Positions 1 through 9,743 are shown, numbered from the stretch's first letter. The stretch: DNA of 64,000 nt from Corynebacterium sp. (GCA_030527885.1 JAUMZY010000001.1:1-64000); one strand, 5' to 3'. Program-made: numbers and translations. The notes: generated by a model from the sequence alone, not told the origin.

Positions 1-2
1 TT

Positions 3-329
3 TTTGCTTCTCAATTCATCGAGTTCGCCCGAGCTACTGGTCTGTCATGGCTACAGGTCATTTTTCGCGATGTGATACCAGCGCTATATCGTCCTATCAT
101 TGCTGATGTAGGCATTCGATTTGTCTCCGTCGTTTTTCTCACCGCAACCGCAGCATTCCTAGCTGGCACATCTGGTTCCCATGAATCCTCATGGGCTGCG
201 ATGGTCGGCACAGGCCTCAGCGGTGTCGATCTAAACCCCTGGGCTATCGCAGCCCCCGTACTAGCGATTATTGCTCTTACAGCTTGTCCTGCATTACTTC
301 TTGAACAGTACTCTGGATGCCATCGATGA
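3..329 (+). CDS. ABC transporter permease, C-terminal part (5' end outside window)
   Basis: Open from the left edge in this frame; the stop is TGA at 327-329. The visible residues carry the EAA-type cytoplasmic loop of binding-protein-dependent permeases (ARATGLSWLQVIFRDVIPAL), then two hydrophobic segments, ending in EQYSGCHR. This fits the DppC/OppC class of peptide or nickel importers, in which the loop docks onto the ATPase. The stop overlaps the ATG of the next gene (ATGA, 326-329), a translationally coupled arrangement. Because the partner ATPase is broken, this permease may belong to a dead transporter. The substrate cannot be inferred. Confidence 0.75.
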   Translation, partial: FASQFIEFARATGLSWLQVIFRDVIPALYRPIIADVGIRFVSVVFLTATAAFLAGTSGSHESSWAAMVGTGLSGVDLNPWAIAAPVLAIIALTACPALLLEQYSGCHR

Positions 330-1791
330 TTTCTCTTAAGTTCAAGGAATTTAGCCTCAGCGCAGGTCAACGACATCTTTTCCAAGATGTTTCATTGCAC
401 ATTGATGCCGGCGAAGCTATTGCAATTGTTGGTGAATCTGGAATCGGAAAAACCTCGCTAGCACAGGCAATTCTGGGGTAACTCTCGCCCGGGATTTCGC
501 TCTCTCACGGCCAGATTCTGGTCAATTCGGTGGATCCGCTGACGCTGCCTCCCCGTCAGCTCCGTGCTTTACGACGTCGCTGCGCCTACGTGGACCAAGA
601 TCCAGGTGCTTCATTGCCACCTCGACATACGGTCAGAAAGATTATTTCAGCGCGGGCAGATCTTCTCGACAAACAGATTATGGAACTCTTATCTGATTTC
701 GGACTGCGAGATATCGAAGGTCTACTTGACCGAAAACCATATGAACTCTCTGGCGGACAACGCCGTCGAATAGGCGTTGCGGCTGGCATCGCATCCAACC
801 CAGAGTTACTTATTATCGACGAACCTACCGCAGGTGTCGATGCCCCCACAGTGGAGCTCATGATTGATGCTCTTCATGCTGCCCGCGAACGTACTGGAGC
901 CACAACCATTGTCATTACACACGACACATACGTAGCACATGCCCTGACTTCCAAGACTGTGGTTCTAGAAACCAGCGGCATTCATCCGCAGACGGTTACA
1001 GTTATTTCGGAGAAACCATCTTCACATCATGCACCTCCCTCCACTGTCAATGCCCTCACTACCGCCACTACATCTGATGAAGCATCGTCTTCAGTCACAC
1101 CTACAATTGCTATTAACCCACCGGAAAAGCCGAATCTATCCCGCGTTCAGCTATCTCCGAGCTGACTATCACCTACACAAACCAAGAGATATTATCGAAT
1201 TTCCATCTTGATGCACATGCCAGCGAAATTATTGCGTTAACTGGGCCATCCGGAATTGGCAAGACATCAATTCTCAGATCCATTCTTGGGTTGTTACCGG
1301 CACAACAGGGATCAATCTCCATTGATGGCAACTCGATACCACTAGCACTAAAAGAGCGTCCCGCAGCCTTGCGGACACGATTTGGGTGGATTTCTCAAGA
1401 ATCTGAACTTGCACTGAACCCTCACGCCCCAATCATGTCACTGCTAAGGCGGACGCACGCCACCAATAAAGAGATTTCCCACATGCTTGCCATCCTCGAA
1501 CTCCCAGATTTCTCTACAAAGGAGAATCGGAAATTCCGAGCCGATAACCTCTCCGGTGGGCAACGCCAGCGAATCAATGTAGCTATCACCTTATTGTCAA
1601 AACCTGACATAATCCTAGCGGATGAACCGACATCAGCACTCGATGCACACAGCGCTGAACTCACTCTCAATGTACTTCACAATTTTCGCACACCAGACTC
1701 GGCCATCATTGTGGTCAGCCACGATGCCACAGTCTTACGCAAAGTAGACAGAGTGATAAATATAGCCACTACCTCTGGTTTCGACGTATAA
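326..1791 (+). pseudogene. Two-domain ABC ATPase of a peptide-type importer, disrupted
   Basis: Reading from the ATG at 326, the first ATPase domain begins with a Walker A (GESGIGKTS), but TAA at 479-481 interrupts it right after AQAILG. The same frame continues as LSPGISLSHGQILV and reaches the signature LSGGQRRR and Walker B (LLIIDEPTAG). This frame ends at 1165. The second domain then continues one frame over: TITYTNQEILSNFHLD, Walker A GPSGIGKTS near 1241-1267, signature LSGGQRQR and Walker B IILADEPTS, ending at 1791. A shift around 1140-1165 is therefore needed to join the halves, as in fused Dpp/Opp-type ATPases with two nucleotide-binding domains. There are two independent lesions, one nonsense codon and one frameshift. 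Sequencing error could explain either one, but both together favour a pseudogene. Confidence 0.8.
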
Positions 1792-2140
1792 TCAACCACT
1801 GTCTCCGTGACTTATATAAATATCGACTGTTTGCGGCTTTGTGATCATCATGTTGCCGTCCCGCTACCCTAATTCGATAACCCAACAACCATTAAGCAAT
1901 TGCCGCACGATAAACCGATATAGTTCCATTACCTGCGATGGCTTAAAGAAAAACAGTAACTATTCCCCACAAATGTCATACTAAGCATCACTGCATTGTT
2001 TCCAGCTTGGTCTACATTCTTTGCCAGGATTAGTTAGATACTACCTCTTATTGCTCGCTCCCCATTACTCCTTGCTCTTCACTCCCCGGAATCCACCATA
2101 CAAACGATCATCGCCTCTCAAGCTCAACATCATGACGATG
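1792..2140. other. Intergenic stretch without recognisable gene
   Basis: About 350 bases of comparatively AT-rich DNA between the broken ABC ATPase and the decayed membrane-protein fragment. I see no sustained reading frame, no RNA gene and no clear terminator. Confidence 0.5.
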
Positions 2141-2149
2141 CTACATCAC

Positions 2150-2473
2150 CCTCTCTGAAGTGGTGCACAGCACGGTTGGCGTTCTCACAGATAGGCTTTC
2201 TCCGGAATAGACGAGGCGCTTGCACGTGCGTTCGACATCTGTTCGATCGGTGATTGGATCGCCAGGGTCGTGGCCGATGGAGTCTGCGGACTTATTTTGT
2301 CGACATTCGCTTTCCTCGCCTACGTGCTGGCCATCAGCTTTATTGTGTTTGTGCCATGCAAAGCATTGATGCTGTTGTTGGCAAACATGGACGGTGAGAA
2401 TTGGAAGAAGGCGCTTATGTCCGTATCGAAAAAGTTGCTTCGCAAATATGGAACGGAGAACCCAAAATCGTAA
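2150..2473 (+). pseudogene. Decayed fragment of a small membrane protein
   Basis: A GTG at 2270 opens a 67-codon frame with one strong hydrophobic segment (LILSTFAFLAYVLAISFIVF) and a basic tail. The frame is open further upstream and reads sensibly (IDEALARAFDICSIGDWIA) without a start. Another frame just before it, ending in VLTDRLSPE then TAG near 2202, would join smoothly across a one-base shift. This looks like the end of a longer gene with a frameshift next to a tRNA gene, possibly the remnant of an old insertion. I do not recognise the family. Confidence 0.4.
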
Positions 2474-2523
2474 CACTTCAATTTTAAAAGAGTATTCTCT
2501 AGAGTACCTAGCACTTGCGAAGC

Positions 2524-2568
2524 AAAAATTAAACCCCTCATCAGACTGTTTCGCCTGGTGAGGGGCTA
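2524..2568 (-). terminator. Rho-independent terminator of the initiator tRNA
   Basis: Arms CCCCTCA (2534-2540) and TGAGGGG (2559-2565). Read on the minus strand, the hairpin is followed by a T-rich run (TTTAATTTTT). It lies directly 3' of the tRNA. Confidence 0.75.
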
Positions 2569-2574
2569 TTTTAG

Positions 2575-2648
2575 TAGCGGGGGCTGGATTCGAACCAACG
2601 ACCTCTGGGTTATGAGCCCAGCGAGCTACCGAGCTGCTCCACCCCGCG
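2575..2648 (-). tRNA. Initiator tRNA-fMet (anticodon CAT)
   Basis: On the minus strand the 74-nt sequence begins CGCGGGG and ends CCCCGCTA. It has the D-arm GAGCAGCTCGGTAGCTC, the anticodon loop CTCATAA and the T-loop TTCGAAT. The first base pair is a C:T mismatch and the anticodon stem ends in GGG/CCC, both hallmarks of the initiator. CCA is not encoded. Confidence 0.9.
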
Positions 2649-2713
2649 CCGATTGCTAGGGATTTTTGTCCCGTGCAACGGAGACCAACTCTACTTGCAT
2701 TAATGTAAAAGAG

Positions 2714-2769
2714 CAAACCCCCAGTTCACACGCCATAATCTGAACCTGAAGGTGTGTGAGCCGGGGGTT
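2714..2769 (-). terminator. Terminator of the UPF0182 gene
   Basis: Near-perfect arms AACCCCC...CACAC and GTGTG...GGGGGTT face each other. On the minus strand the hairpin is followed by TTTGCTCTTTTA. It lies 10 bases past the stop of the UPF0182 gene. Confidence 0.75.
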
Positions 2770-2778
2770 GTTACGCCA

Positions 2779-5769
2779 CTATTGTTGTTGTGTCTTTTGG
2801 TATTCAGCCACTGCTTTGTCTAGTTCGTCCAGGGCTTTACCGTATTCTTCGTGGGTGCCGTTGCGGGCTTCACGTACCTTGTTTAGGGCGTCGTTGATGC
2901 CTTTAACTGCGTCTGCGGTGCTTGGTGTTGCATTCTCTAGGGTGGGAACTTCAGCACCAGGTTGGGTTGCTGCTTGTTGCTGGTCTTGGTTCTCAGTGGA
3001 GTTTTCGGTGGATTCCTGCTTCACCTTTTCAATGTCCTGGGCTTCATCCAGGTCTTGGGCAGCCCGCGGGTCGATGCCTACTTGCGCCAGCGCTTCCGAC
3101 ACGGTGGCTGCGTAGCCAACTTGTCCCTTGTAGGATACGAGCACGCGCAGCAGCTTGGGGAAGGCCGATTCTTGGCCTTTGCGCTTGGAGTAGATGGGCT
3201 CCACGTAGAGGATTTCTCCCCCACCAACTGGCAGCGTCAGCAAGTTACCGTTGCGTAGGTCAGTGGTTTCTTTCCAAAGGGTTTGGTCGCGGGCGACTTG
3301 GTCGGAGGAAATCATGGTGTCTTGGGCCTGTTGTGGGCCTTGAGTGAGCGTGTCTGTTGGGAGGACTCGCACTGTGATCTTGCCGTAGTTGTCTGGGTCA
3401 GAGCTCACGGACATGTGGGCTGCCAGGTATTGACGGTTGAGACCGCGGAAGGGGGTGATCAGCTGGAAGGAGGGGTTGCCGGTCTTGGGGTCGGCTGCGA
3501 CCACGTAGAAGGGCGGTTGGGCTGCTCGGTTGCCTTCGGCTGCGGAGGGGTCGTCGGGGACGGACCAGAAGCGGTCGTTGGTGAAGAAGTCGCGGGCGTC
3601 GTTCACGTGGTAGCGGGTGAGGATACCGCGTTGTACTTTGAACATGTCCTGCGGGTAGCGCAGGTGGTCCATGAGTTCGGTGGAGATTTCGCTCTTCGCC
3701 TTCACCGTGCCGGGGAATACACCCATCCAGGCTTTGAGTACGGGGTCTTCTTCGTCGAATTGGTAGAGTTCGACGGAGCCGTCGTAGGCATCAACCACGG
3801 CTTTCACCGAGTTGCGGATGTAGCCTACTTCGTCACTGACGAGGGCGCGTTGGGCGGAGCCAACTTCGCCGGAGGTGTCGTTTGTGGCGGTGCTGAGGCT
3901 GGTGGGGGTGGCGTACGGCAGGCTGTTGAGCGTGGTGTAGCCGTCGACGATCCATTTGATGTGTCCGTCAATCACGGCTGGGTATGTAGTGGAGTCCGTC
4001 GATAGCCAAGGAGCAACTTTGTGCACGCGCTGGCGGGGGTCGCGCTCAAACAGGATTTTGGAGTTGCCGTTTACTCGTTCGGAAAGGATGAGGTTCATTT
4101 CCTGGTAGCGGGCGGCGAATGCGGCGCGGTTGAAAATATTGCCGATGTTGACGCCACCTTTACCTTCGTAGGTGTAGGTGGAGGAATCGGTGTCGTATTC
4201 CACGGAGTTGCCGGATTCGGAGCCTACTACGGCGTAGTCTTTGCCGTCGCGTGCTGAGGCGACCAGCGGCCCGTAGTAGATGCGTGGTTCGTTGACGACA
4301 ATGCCTAGTTTACGGGCGTTTTCGTCGGTGGTTTGCAGGTCAGAGACGGTAAACACGGGGTAGCCGCCGCGGGCGGAGCCGACGTCGCGGGCTACTTCAT
4401 CCACTTGGTTGGCGCGGGCTGCCACGAACCCGTTGCCGTGGGTGTATACGGTATGCCGGTTGATCCAGTTCTTTTGGTTTTCGCGCAGGGAGTTGGGGTT
4501 GATTTCCCGGGCTGCTACCACGAAGTCCCGTAGTTCGCCATCAATGTTGTAGCGGTCCATCGCTAGGGATTCGGGGAAGCCGTAGAAGTTTTTCAACTGT
4601 TGCAGCTGCGTGAAGGTGGGGGAAACAATTTCCGGGTCTAGGAGTCGGATGTTAGAGACCGTGGCTACATCAGAGGCCACGGCCTCTTTGGTTGCGCCTT
4701 TGGCACCCCAATTTTCCTGGTAGGTGACTTTATCTTCCGTGAGGCCGTAAGCGTAGCGGGTGGCCTGAATGTTGCGGGAGATGTATTCGGATTCTTTTTC
4801 TGCCCGGTTGGGTTGCACGGAGAAGCGTTCCATCATTTCGGGCCAGGCGTAACCAATGACGAGTGCGGAGAGAATCATCAGCACGGTGGTCATGGCAGGA
4901 ACCCGCAGGTCACGCAGAACAATGACGCTAAAGAAGGATACCGCAACCAAAACCGCGATGACCATCAAGATGAGTTTCGCCGGTAGGACTGCGTTAATGG
5001 CCGTGTATGAGGCACCATAGAAGGTTTCGTTGCGGCTCATGAGGAGGTCGAATCGGTCGAACCAGTAATCCACGGCTTTGACGATCATCCACAGCCCGGC
5101 GGTGACCGCCAGTTGGATGCGCGCATAGCGGGATACCACGCCGCGCTGGCCGGCAGCCTGGTTGCCCACCGTGATGTTTCCCAGCAGGTAATGCCCAATG
5201 ATGGCAATCAGGAAGGAAATGGTGAGCAAGAGCGACAGGGTGCTGAGCCCTAGCCGCAGCATGGGCAGAATGAAGGCGTAGAAGCCGTAGTCCACGCCGA
5301 ATTGTTGGTCGGCCACGTCAAAGTCTTGCCGGTTGAGGAAGAGTTGTACTACTCGCCAGGATTGTTGCCCGAAGAAGCCTGCAATCACGCCGAAGAGCAA
5401 TGGCAGGAAACGCATGATGCGGATGGTTGAGCGTTCTACCTGTTTGCGGTAGGCGATGAATTGTGGATTCGAATCAAAGAATCGGGTTTCGTCACTTTGG
5501 CGCCCTTTTTGGGTGATGAGTGCGGTGATCCATACGGCGAGGGCAGTGATAAAGCCGAAGATAAAGAATAAGGCAATTCGGGTGAGAACGACCTTATTAA
5601 ATACGCTTCGGAAATCCACTTCCCCAAACCACAACCAGTCGGTATAAAACCCGATGAAGGTGGGGATGATGGTGCCGAATATGAATACAGCCAACACAAT
5701 GATGGACACAAGTTTTGGTGGTCGACCAATTTGCGGGGCTGATGGTGTTGAGCCTGTAGCCAACGCCAA
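2779..5769 (-). CDS. UPF0182 family large membrane protein
   Basis: 996 residues, the usual length of this actinobacterial family (Rv3193c-like by position and architecture). The first third has about seven hydrophobic segments, starting near residue 20 (VSIIVLAVFIFGTIIPTFIG) and ending near residue 315 (MTTVLMILSALVIGYAWPEM). A long soluble region follows, probably extracytoplasmic, containing conserved stretches such as VDGYTTLNSLPYA. The tail is acidic and Gln/Glu-rich, ending in a short helical stretch (KALDELDKAVAEYQKT). The biochemical role is unknown. It is monocistronic, with its own terminator, and is divergent from the next gene. Confidence 0.9.
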   Translation of the reverse strand: MALATGSTPSAPQIGRPPKLVSIIVLAVFIFGTIIPTFIGFYTDWLWFGEVDFRSVFNKVVLTRIALFFIFGFITALAVWITALITQKGRQSDETRFFDSNPQFIAYRKQVERSTIRIMRFLPLLFGVIAGFFGQQSWRVVQLFLNRQDFDVADQQFGVDYGFYAFILPMLRLGLSTLSLLLTISFLIAIIGHYLLGNITVGNQAAGQRGVVSRYARIQLAVTAGLWMIVKAVDYWFDRFDLLMSRNETFYGASYTAINAVLPAKLILMVIAVLVAVSFFSVIVLRDLRVPAMTTVLMILSALVIGYAWPEMMERFSVQPNRAEKESEYISRNIQATRYAYGLTEDKVTYQENWGAKGATKEAVASDVATVSNIRLLDPEIVSPTFTQLQQLKNFYGFPESLAMDRYNIDGELRDFVVAAREINPNSLRENQKNWINRHTVYTHGNGFVAARANQVDEVARDVGSARGGYPVFTVSDLQTTDENARKLGIVVNEPRIYYGPLVASARDGKDYAVVGSESGNSVEYDTDSSTYTYEGKGGVNIGNIFNRAAFAARYQEMNLILSERVNGNSKILFERDPRQRVHKVAPWLSTDSTTYPAVIDGHIKWIVDGYTTLNSLPYATPTSLSTATNDTSGEVGSAQRALVSDEVGYIRNSVKAVVDAYDGSVELYQFDEEDPVLKAWMGVFPGTVKAKSEISTELMDHLRYPQDMFKVQRGILTRYHVNDARDFFTNDRFWSVPDDPSAAEGNRAAQPPFYVVAADPKTGNPSFQLITPFRGLNRQYLAAHMSVSSDPDNYGKITVRVLPTDTLTQGPQQAQDTMISSDQVARDQTLWKETTDLRNGNLLTLPVGGGEILYVEPIYSKRKGQESAFPKLLRVLVSYKGQVGYAATVSEALAQVGIDPRAAQDLDEAQDIEKVKQESTENSTENQDQQQAATQPGAEVPTLENATPSTADAVKGINDALNKVREARNGTHEEYGKALDELDKAVAEYQKTQQQ

Positions 5770-5890
5770 CTCCTTTTCATTTTGGATTTTATTCTATGGA
5801 TTTGATTTCATGAATCCTTAAAGACTCATCGCAGTTAATCTCCTACATTACCGCCATTAACCGAGTAACTACTAAGAAAGACCTCACGTA

Positions 5891-6412
5891 ATGACACACA
5901 ATGAATCCTACGCTGGATTTTCCCGGGAGCTCTCACCGCAGGCTTTAAACAAGGCCATGTTAGAAGCTGTCGATTTCATCCATGCTCAAGGGTGGGACAC
6001 TCCACCCACATTATTTGGGCTTGTCCCCACCACGATAATTCAGCAGCATCTCACCCCCACCCCCGACGGCACTCCGCTTGTCGACGACGCCCCGTTAACC
6101 CTCGTTATCCAGGAACTCCCCAGTGATCTCCCGGCGGACCCAAACGACATTGGAGGTTATCTCAGCAGCATCACTTGGCCACCTGAGGTGATGGGCGCAA
6201 TCATGGCGCAAACCATCCAATTCCAGGATGCGGCAACCCCCGAGGCTGATTCCCAGCCGGCACTTTTGGTTTCTGGAGTACTGCGCAGCGAGGCGGAATT
6301 AACGTTGCTACAGCTCCCGCCGCGGGCGGGCACAAGTGAACGTGGTGAGTTACGTGGCGGTTCGAACATTGCGCCGGGCGTGATTGCAGCACTTCGGGCT
6401 ACCTTTGAGTAG
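5891..6412 (+). CDS. PPA1309 family protein
   Basis: 173-residue soluble protein of unknown function. The N-terminal pattern (ALNKAMLEAVDFIHAQGWDTPPTLFGLVPT) resembles the small actinobacterial PPA1309 family, which sits next to the UPF0182 and PDZ/Lon-like genes in many genomes. There is no signal peptide or membrane segment. It is divergent from the UPF0182 gene and 47 bases upstream of a lipoprotein gene on the same strand. The family name is from pattern memory, so the assignment is moderate. Confidence 0.75.
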   Translation: MTHNESYAGFSRELSPQALNKAMLEAVDFIHAQGWDTPPTLFGLVPTTIIQQHLTPTPDGTPLVDDAPLTLVIQELPSDLPADPNDIGGYLSSITWPPEVMGAIMAQTIQFQDAATPEADSQPALLVSGVLRSEAELTLLQLPPRAGTSERGELRGGSNIAPGVIAALRATFE

Positions 6413-6459
6413 AATAATGTCGCTTGATATGGATGCGGTGAGAGCAGAGGCGTAAGTTA

Positions 6460-7110
6460 ATGATCATGGGAAATTCTGGTCCTGTTACCAGAGGCTTGAT
6501 AAATAGTGGTTTTGTTGCAACGTTCATGGTTGTGGCTTCATTATCACTGGCGGCGTGCGGCAGTGAGGCGCCGCCGCAACCTAGCGCTTCTGCCACGGCG
6601 TCGACCACCTCTTCGACTTCTACTGTGAAGCGGACGAGTTCTACGGTGGCCACGTCGACAAGCAAAAAAGTGGGCGAGCCGGATAAAACGGTGACGGAAG
6701 CACGGCAAACGTTTGGTTCGTTGGCGCCGGCTTCGTTGTTTGATCAGTTTGAGGTGTGCACCCCCAACGGCGTGGAGGGTTCGCTCGCTTGTTCGGGTAA
6801 AGAGGTGGGGCAGTTCCAGTTCTTTGCTTCGGATTCGAAGGCGGCGTCGTCGACGCAATTGCTCACGGGGCTGCGCAATTCACGGGTGATTAAGGACACG
6901 GGCGCATTCGTGGTGGGGTGGTCAACGTTGGGAAACACCGCCGTCATTACGGTTGTTGACAATGAAAAAGGGTTGGTGATGCAGCAGATGGTGTCCACCG
7001 ATGATGTGGATCCCACCGAGCGCATCTACAAATTGGGGTTGGCGGACGAAACGGACGCCGCGACGACGGCACCAACCGAGCCACTAGAAGAAACAGAGAC
7101 CAGTAATTAG
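6460..7110 (+). CDS. Putative lipoprotein
   Basis: 216 residues with an N-terminal hydrophobic segment and a lipobox (LSLAACG, near residue 30). It should be lipidated on that Cys and held on the outer face of the membrane. A Ser/Thr-rich linker follows (roughly residues 40-75), then a globular part with two cysteines (FEVCTPNGVEGSLACSG). I do not recognise a family. Its stop codon overlaps the stop of the convergent PDZ/Lon-like gene (TTAG, 7107-7110), which leaves no room for a terminator between them. Confidence 0.7.
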   Translation: MIMGNSGPVTRGLINSGFVATFMVVASLSLAACGSEAPPQPSASATASTTSSTSTVKRTSSTVATSTSKKVGEPDKTVTEARQTFGSLAPASLFDQFEVCTPNGVEGSLACSGKEVGQFQFFASDSKAASSTQLLTGLRNSRVIKDTGAFVVGWSTLGNTAVITVVDNEKGLVMQQMVSTDDVDPTERIYKLGLADETDAATTAPTEPLEETETSN

Positions 7111-8273
7111 TTGCAAAGATTGAGGTCTTTGCCGTTGGCGTAATTATCCATCTGGGTGATGGCGTCTTCCAGCGTACCCACGGAAACAATTTTCATATCG
7201 CCGAAGTCCTTGCCGCGCAGATTCACGCAGTTATCCTTGGGCGCGAGGAAGAGATCAGCGCCGGCATCCGCGGCGGCCCGGGCTTTGTGCTCAATGCCGC
7301 CGATGTGCCCCACTTCCCCATTGTCGTCGATGGTTCCCGTGCCCACGACATATTTACCGTGGTTGAGTTCACCGGGCGATAGCTTATCGACGACCGCCAG
7401 TGCGAACATCATGCCGGCGGAGGGACCGCCGACGTCTTCCAGGTTGTATTTCACTTTGATGTCACCCGCCGGAACGGTGGTCATGCCGATACCCAAGAAC
7501 GGCAAGGAATCATCGCTGGGATGCTTCGCCAGGGTGACGGTTTTTTCTTCAGTCTCATCCGGATTATCGCGGTGGCTGATGGTGAGGGTGATTTCCTCAC
7601 CGGCTTTTTTGCTACGCACGATTTCCTGGGCGTTTCCGCCACTATCCACAGTTTCGCCGTTGATGGCGATGATGCTATCGCCTTCGGTGAGCACACCATT
7701 AGCAGGTGAATCGGGGACGACGTTTGCCACCTCCACCTTCAAGGGTTTCTTGAGGTAGCGCAAGGCTGCGGTGGTGGCGGAGGATTCCGATGAGAGAAAT
7801 GCCTGTTGGTTGAGCTGATCGACTTCTTCTGCGGTTTTGTCTTGCGGGATGATTTGATCAATGGGCACCAGGTTGTCGCTGGTGAACAACCACCGGCTGG
7901 TGGCCTGAACCAACGTCATGTTGGTGCGCACAGACACGGTGGTCATGTTGAGGTGGCCGCTGGTGGGGTCGACGTCGGCACCTTGGATTTCGACGACGTC
8001 GAGGCCGTCGACTTTGTCGAGGGTGTTGAACATTGGGCCGGGGCCTTCGGCGGCGTATGGCACGGTGAGCGCAATGTCCGTGCCGGGAATGTGGTCGAGA
8101 TTGACCAACGCCGCAAGGGCAACAACGGGGATGGCGCCAAAGGCAAGGGTTGCAAAACGTCGATTCACGGTATCTAAGAGTACCGTAGGTATTCGTTGAA
8201 CTTGGGTATCAGTTTGGTTACCTGCGGTTGTGTCCAGTTGCGGATGGGTTTTAGCACTCCACTCTACAACCAA
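7107..8273 (-). CDS. PDZ and Lon-type S16 serine protease-like membrane protein (YlbL/Rv3194c-like)
   Basis: Up to 388 residues. An N-terminal membrane anchor (FATLAFGAIPVVALAALV) is followed by an extracytoplasmic PDZ domain (VVPDSPANGVLTEGDSIIAI) and a C-terminal Lon-protease fold. The catalytic Ser lies in GGPSAGMMFAL and the Lys in HIGGIEHKARAA, so the Ser-Lys dyad is intact. It probably works as a membrane-anchored peptidase or quality-control protein. The start is uncertain: the longest frame begins at a TTG (8273) with no clear ribosome site, and a GTG in front of NRRFATLAF is an alternative that would put the anchor at the very N-terminus. Confidence 0.85.
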   Translation of the reverse strand: MVVEWSAKTHPQLDTTAGNQTDTQVQRIPTVLLDTVNRRFATLAFGAIPVVALAALVNLDHIPGTDIALTVPYAAEGPGPMFNTLDKVDGLDVVEIQGADVDPTSGHLNMTTVSVRTNMTLVQATSRWLFTSDNLVPIDQIIPQDKTAEEVDQLNQQAFLSSESSATTAALRYLKKPLKVEVANVVPDSPANGVLTEGDSIIAINGETVDSGGNAQEIVRSKKAGEEITLTISHRDNPDETEEKTVTLAKHPSDDSLPFLGIGMTTVPAGDIKVKYNLEDVGGPSAGMMFALAVVDKLSPGELNHGKYVVGTGTIDDNGEVGHIGGIEHKARAAADAGADLFLAPKDNCVNLRGKDFGDMKIVSVGTLEDAITQMDNYANGKDLNLCN

Positions 8274-8354
8274 TAAGTGCGGTAGCTCACGTGTTCGCTA
8301 TAAGCGTTGTGTTTTTATAGCATTTCCAAGCTAAGAGTAGGTAGCGTGTGAAGC

Positions 8355-9743
8355 ATGGCGAATAGTAATTTTGGTTTTAATTTTGGTTTCGGAAACCGGG
8401 ACGACGATAACAATAACAATGATGGGTTTAACGGGGGCTTAGGCGATTTCCTCAACGAGTTCGGGCAGATGCTGTCCGGTTTAGGTTCGTCGATGAACAA
8501 TCCGGATGAGGCCGATTCGGTTAATTACTCCATGGCAGAGCGCATTGCCACGCAGCAGATTGGTTCCAAAGACACTGCTGTTAGCGCGGATGACCAGCAG
8601 CGAGTCCAAGACGCCGTGCGGTTAGTAGAGCTCTGGCTTGACGACGCCACCTACCTCCCCGCCTCGGAAAATAAAGTAGTGGCGTGGAACGCCGTGGACT
8701 GGCTGACCAACACTCTACCGGCGTGGAAACGCATGATTAACCCCGTGGTAGCGCAGATGAATGAAGCGCAATTGAACACGCTGCCGGAGGAAGTACGCGG
8801 GGCCATCGGCCCCATCATCGGCATATTTAGCAAAATGTCCTCAGCGAATTTCGGCGCCCAATTAGGCAACGCCCTAGGCGATTTGGCCATGCAGTCACTC
8901 TCCGGATCAGATTTTGGCATTCAGGTGGCCCCCGAGCACACCACTGCCCTACTGCCGCACTCCATCACCCGCATTTCCAAAGAAGTATCGGTGTCGCCGC
9001 AGGATGTGCTGATGTACCTCGCGGCGCGGGAAGCAGCGCGGCAACGCCTATTCCGGCACGTGCACTGGTTGAGCGAACGGCTGGTGTCATCCGTGGAGGA
9101 ATACGCGCTGGGCCTAGAGCTGGACAATTCCGCGATGGAAGAAATGATGCGCAACATCAACCTGGAATCGCAGGATCCATCGGCCATCCAGGATGCCCTG
9201 AATCAGATGCAAGGCATGGACCTGGAACCGAAGATCCGGTCCCGCAACGCCGGCGCCACGGCCCGACTGGAAACCCTACTGGCCTTGGTGGAAGGCTGGG
9301 TGGAACTCGTGGTCACTGAGGCCCTGGGTGAGCGCATTCCCGCCACGGCCGCACTGAATGAGGCGTGGCAGCGCCGGCGCCGCACTGGCGGTTCCGCAGA
9401 GAAAGCGTTTGCCTCTGTGGTGGGAATTGAATTTGCCGCGCCGAAGGTGAATGAGGCCAAGGAACTGTGGCGGCGCGCCACCGTGGCCGTCGGTACGGAA
9501 CGCCGCGATAAAGTGTGGGACCACCCTGATTTCCTGCCCGTTGCGGAGCACTTGGACAATTCCGCGGAGTTCATTGATTCCCTGCTAGACGATACCGAAA
9601 CGGCTAATTTCGACCCCATTGCAGAGATCAATGCGCTGGAAGAAATGCTGGCGCAACAGTCCGAGGAGGAGCAAGCAGAGCAGAAAGAACGCCCTGCTGC
9701 AGATACCGAGGATAAGAAGAAAGAGGACGACACCGATAACTAG
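8355..9743 (+). CDS. Zincin_2/DUF2342 family protein (Rv3195-like)
   Basis: 462 residues, acidic at both ends, with an Asn/Asp/Gly-rich N-terminus and a Glu/Lys-rich tail. The core matches the actinobacterial family often annotated as zinc-dependent metalloprotease or F420-associated (VAPEHTTALLPHSITRIS; YLAAREAARQRLFRHVHWL). No HExxH is present, and the family's usual EAAHxRLF-like motif reads EAARQRLF here, so proteolytic activity should not be assumed. It is followed convergently by a HELTH metallopeptidase gene with overlapping stop codons (CTAG, 9740-9743). Family assignment is good; function is unknown. Confidence 0.8.
   Translation: MANSNFGFNFGFGNRDDDNNNNDGFNGGLGDFLNEFGQMLSGLGSSMNNPDEADSVNYSMAERIATQQIGSKDTAVSADDQQRVQDAVRLVELWLDDATYLPASENKVVAWNAVDWLTNTLPAWKRMINPVVAQMNEAQLNTLPEEVRGAIGPIIGIFSKMSSANFGAQLGNALGDLAMQSLSGSDFGIQVAPEHTTALLPHSITRISKEVSVSPQDVLMYLAAREAARQRLFRHVHWLSERLVSSVEEYALGLELDNSAMEEMMRNINLESQDPSAIQDALNQMQGMDLEPKIRSRNAGATARLETLLALVEGWVELVVTEALGERIPATAALNEAWQRRRRTGGSAEKAFASVVGIEFAAPKVNEAKELWRRATVAVGTERRDKVWDHPDFLPVAEHLDNSAEFIDSLLDDTETANFDPIAEINALEEMLAQQSEEEQAEQKERPAADTEDKKKEDDTDN

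Noticed and set aside
3283-4005. Plus-strand 240-residue frame
   Set aside because: It is the shadow of the UPF0182 gene; Gly/Val-rich composition is typical of antisense frames.
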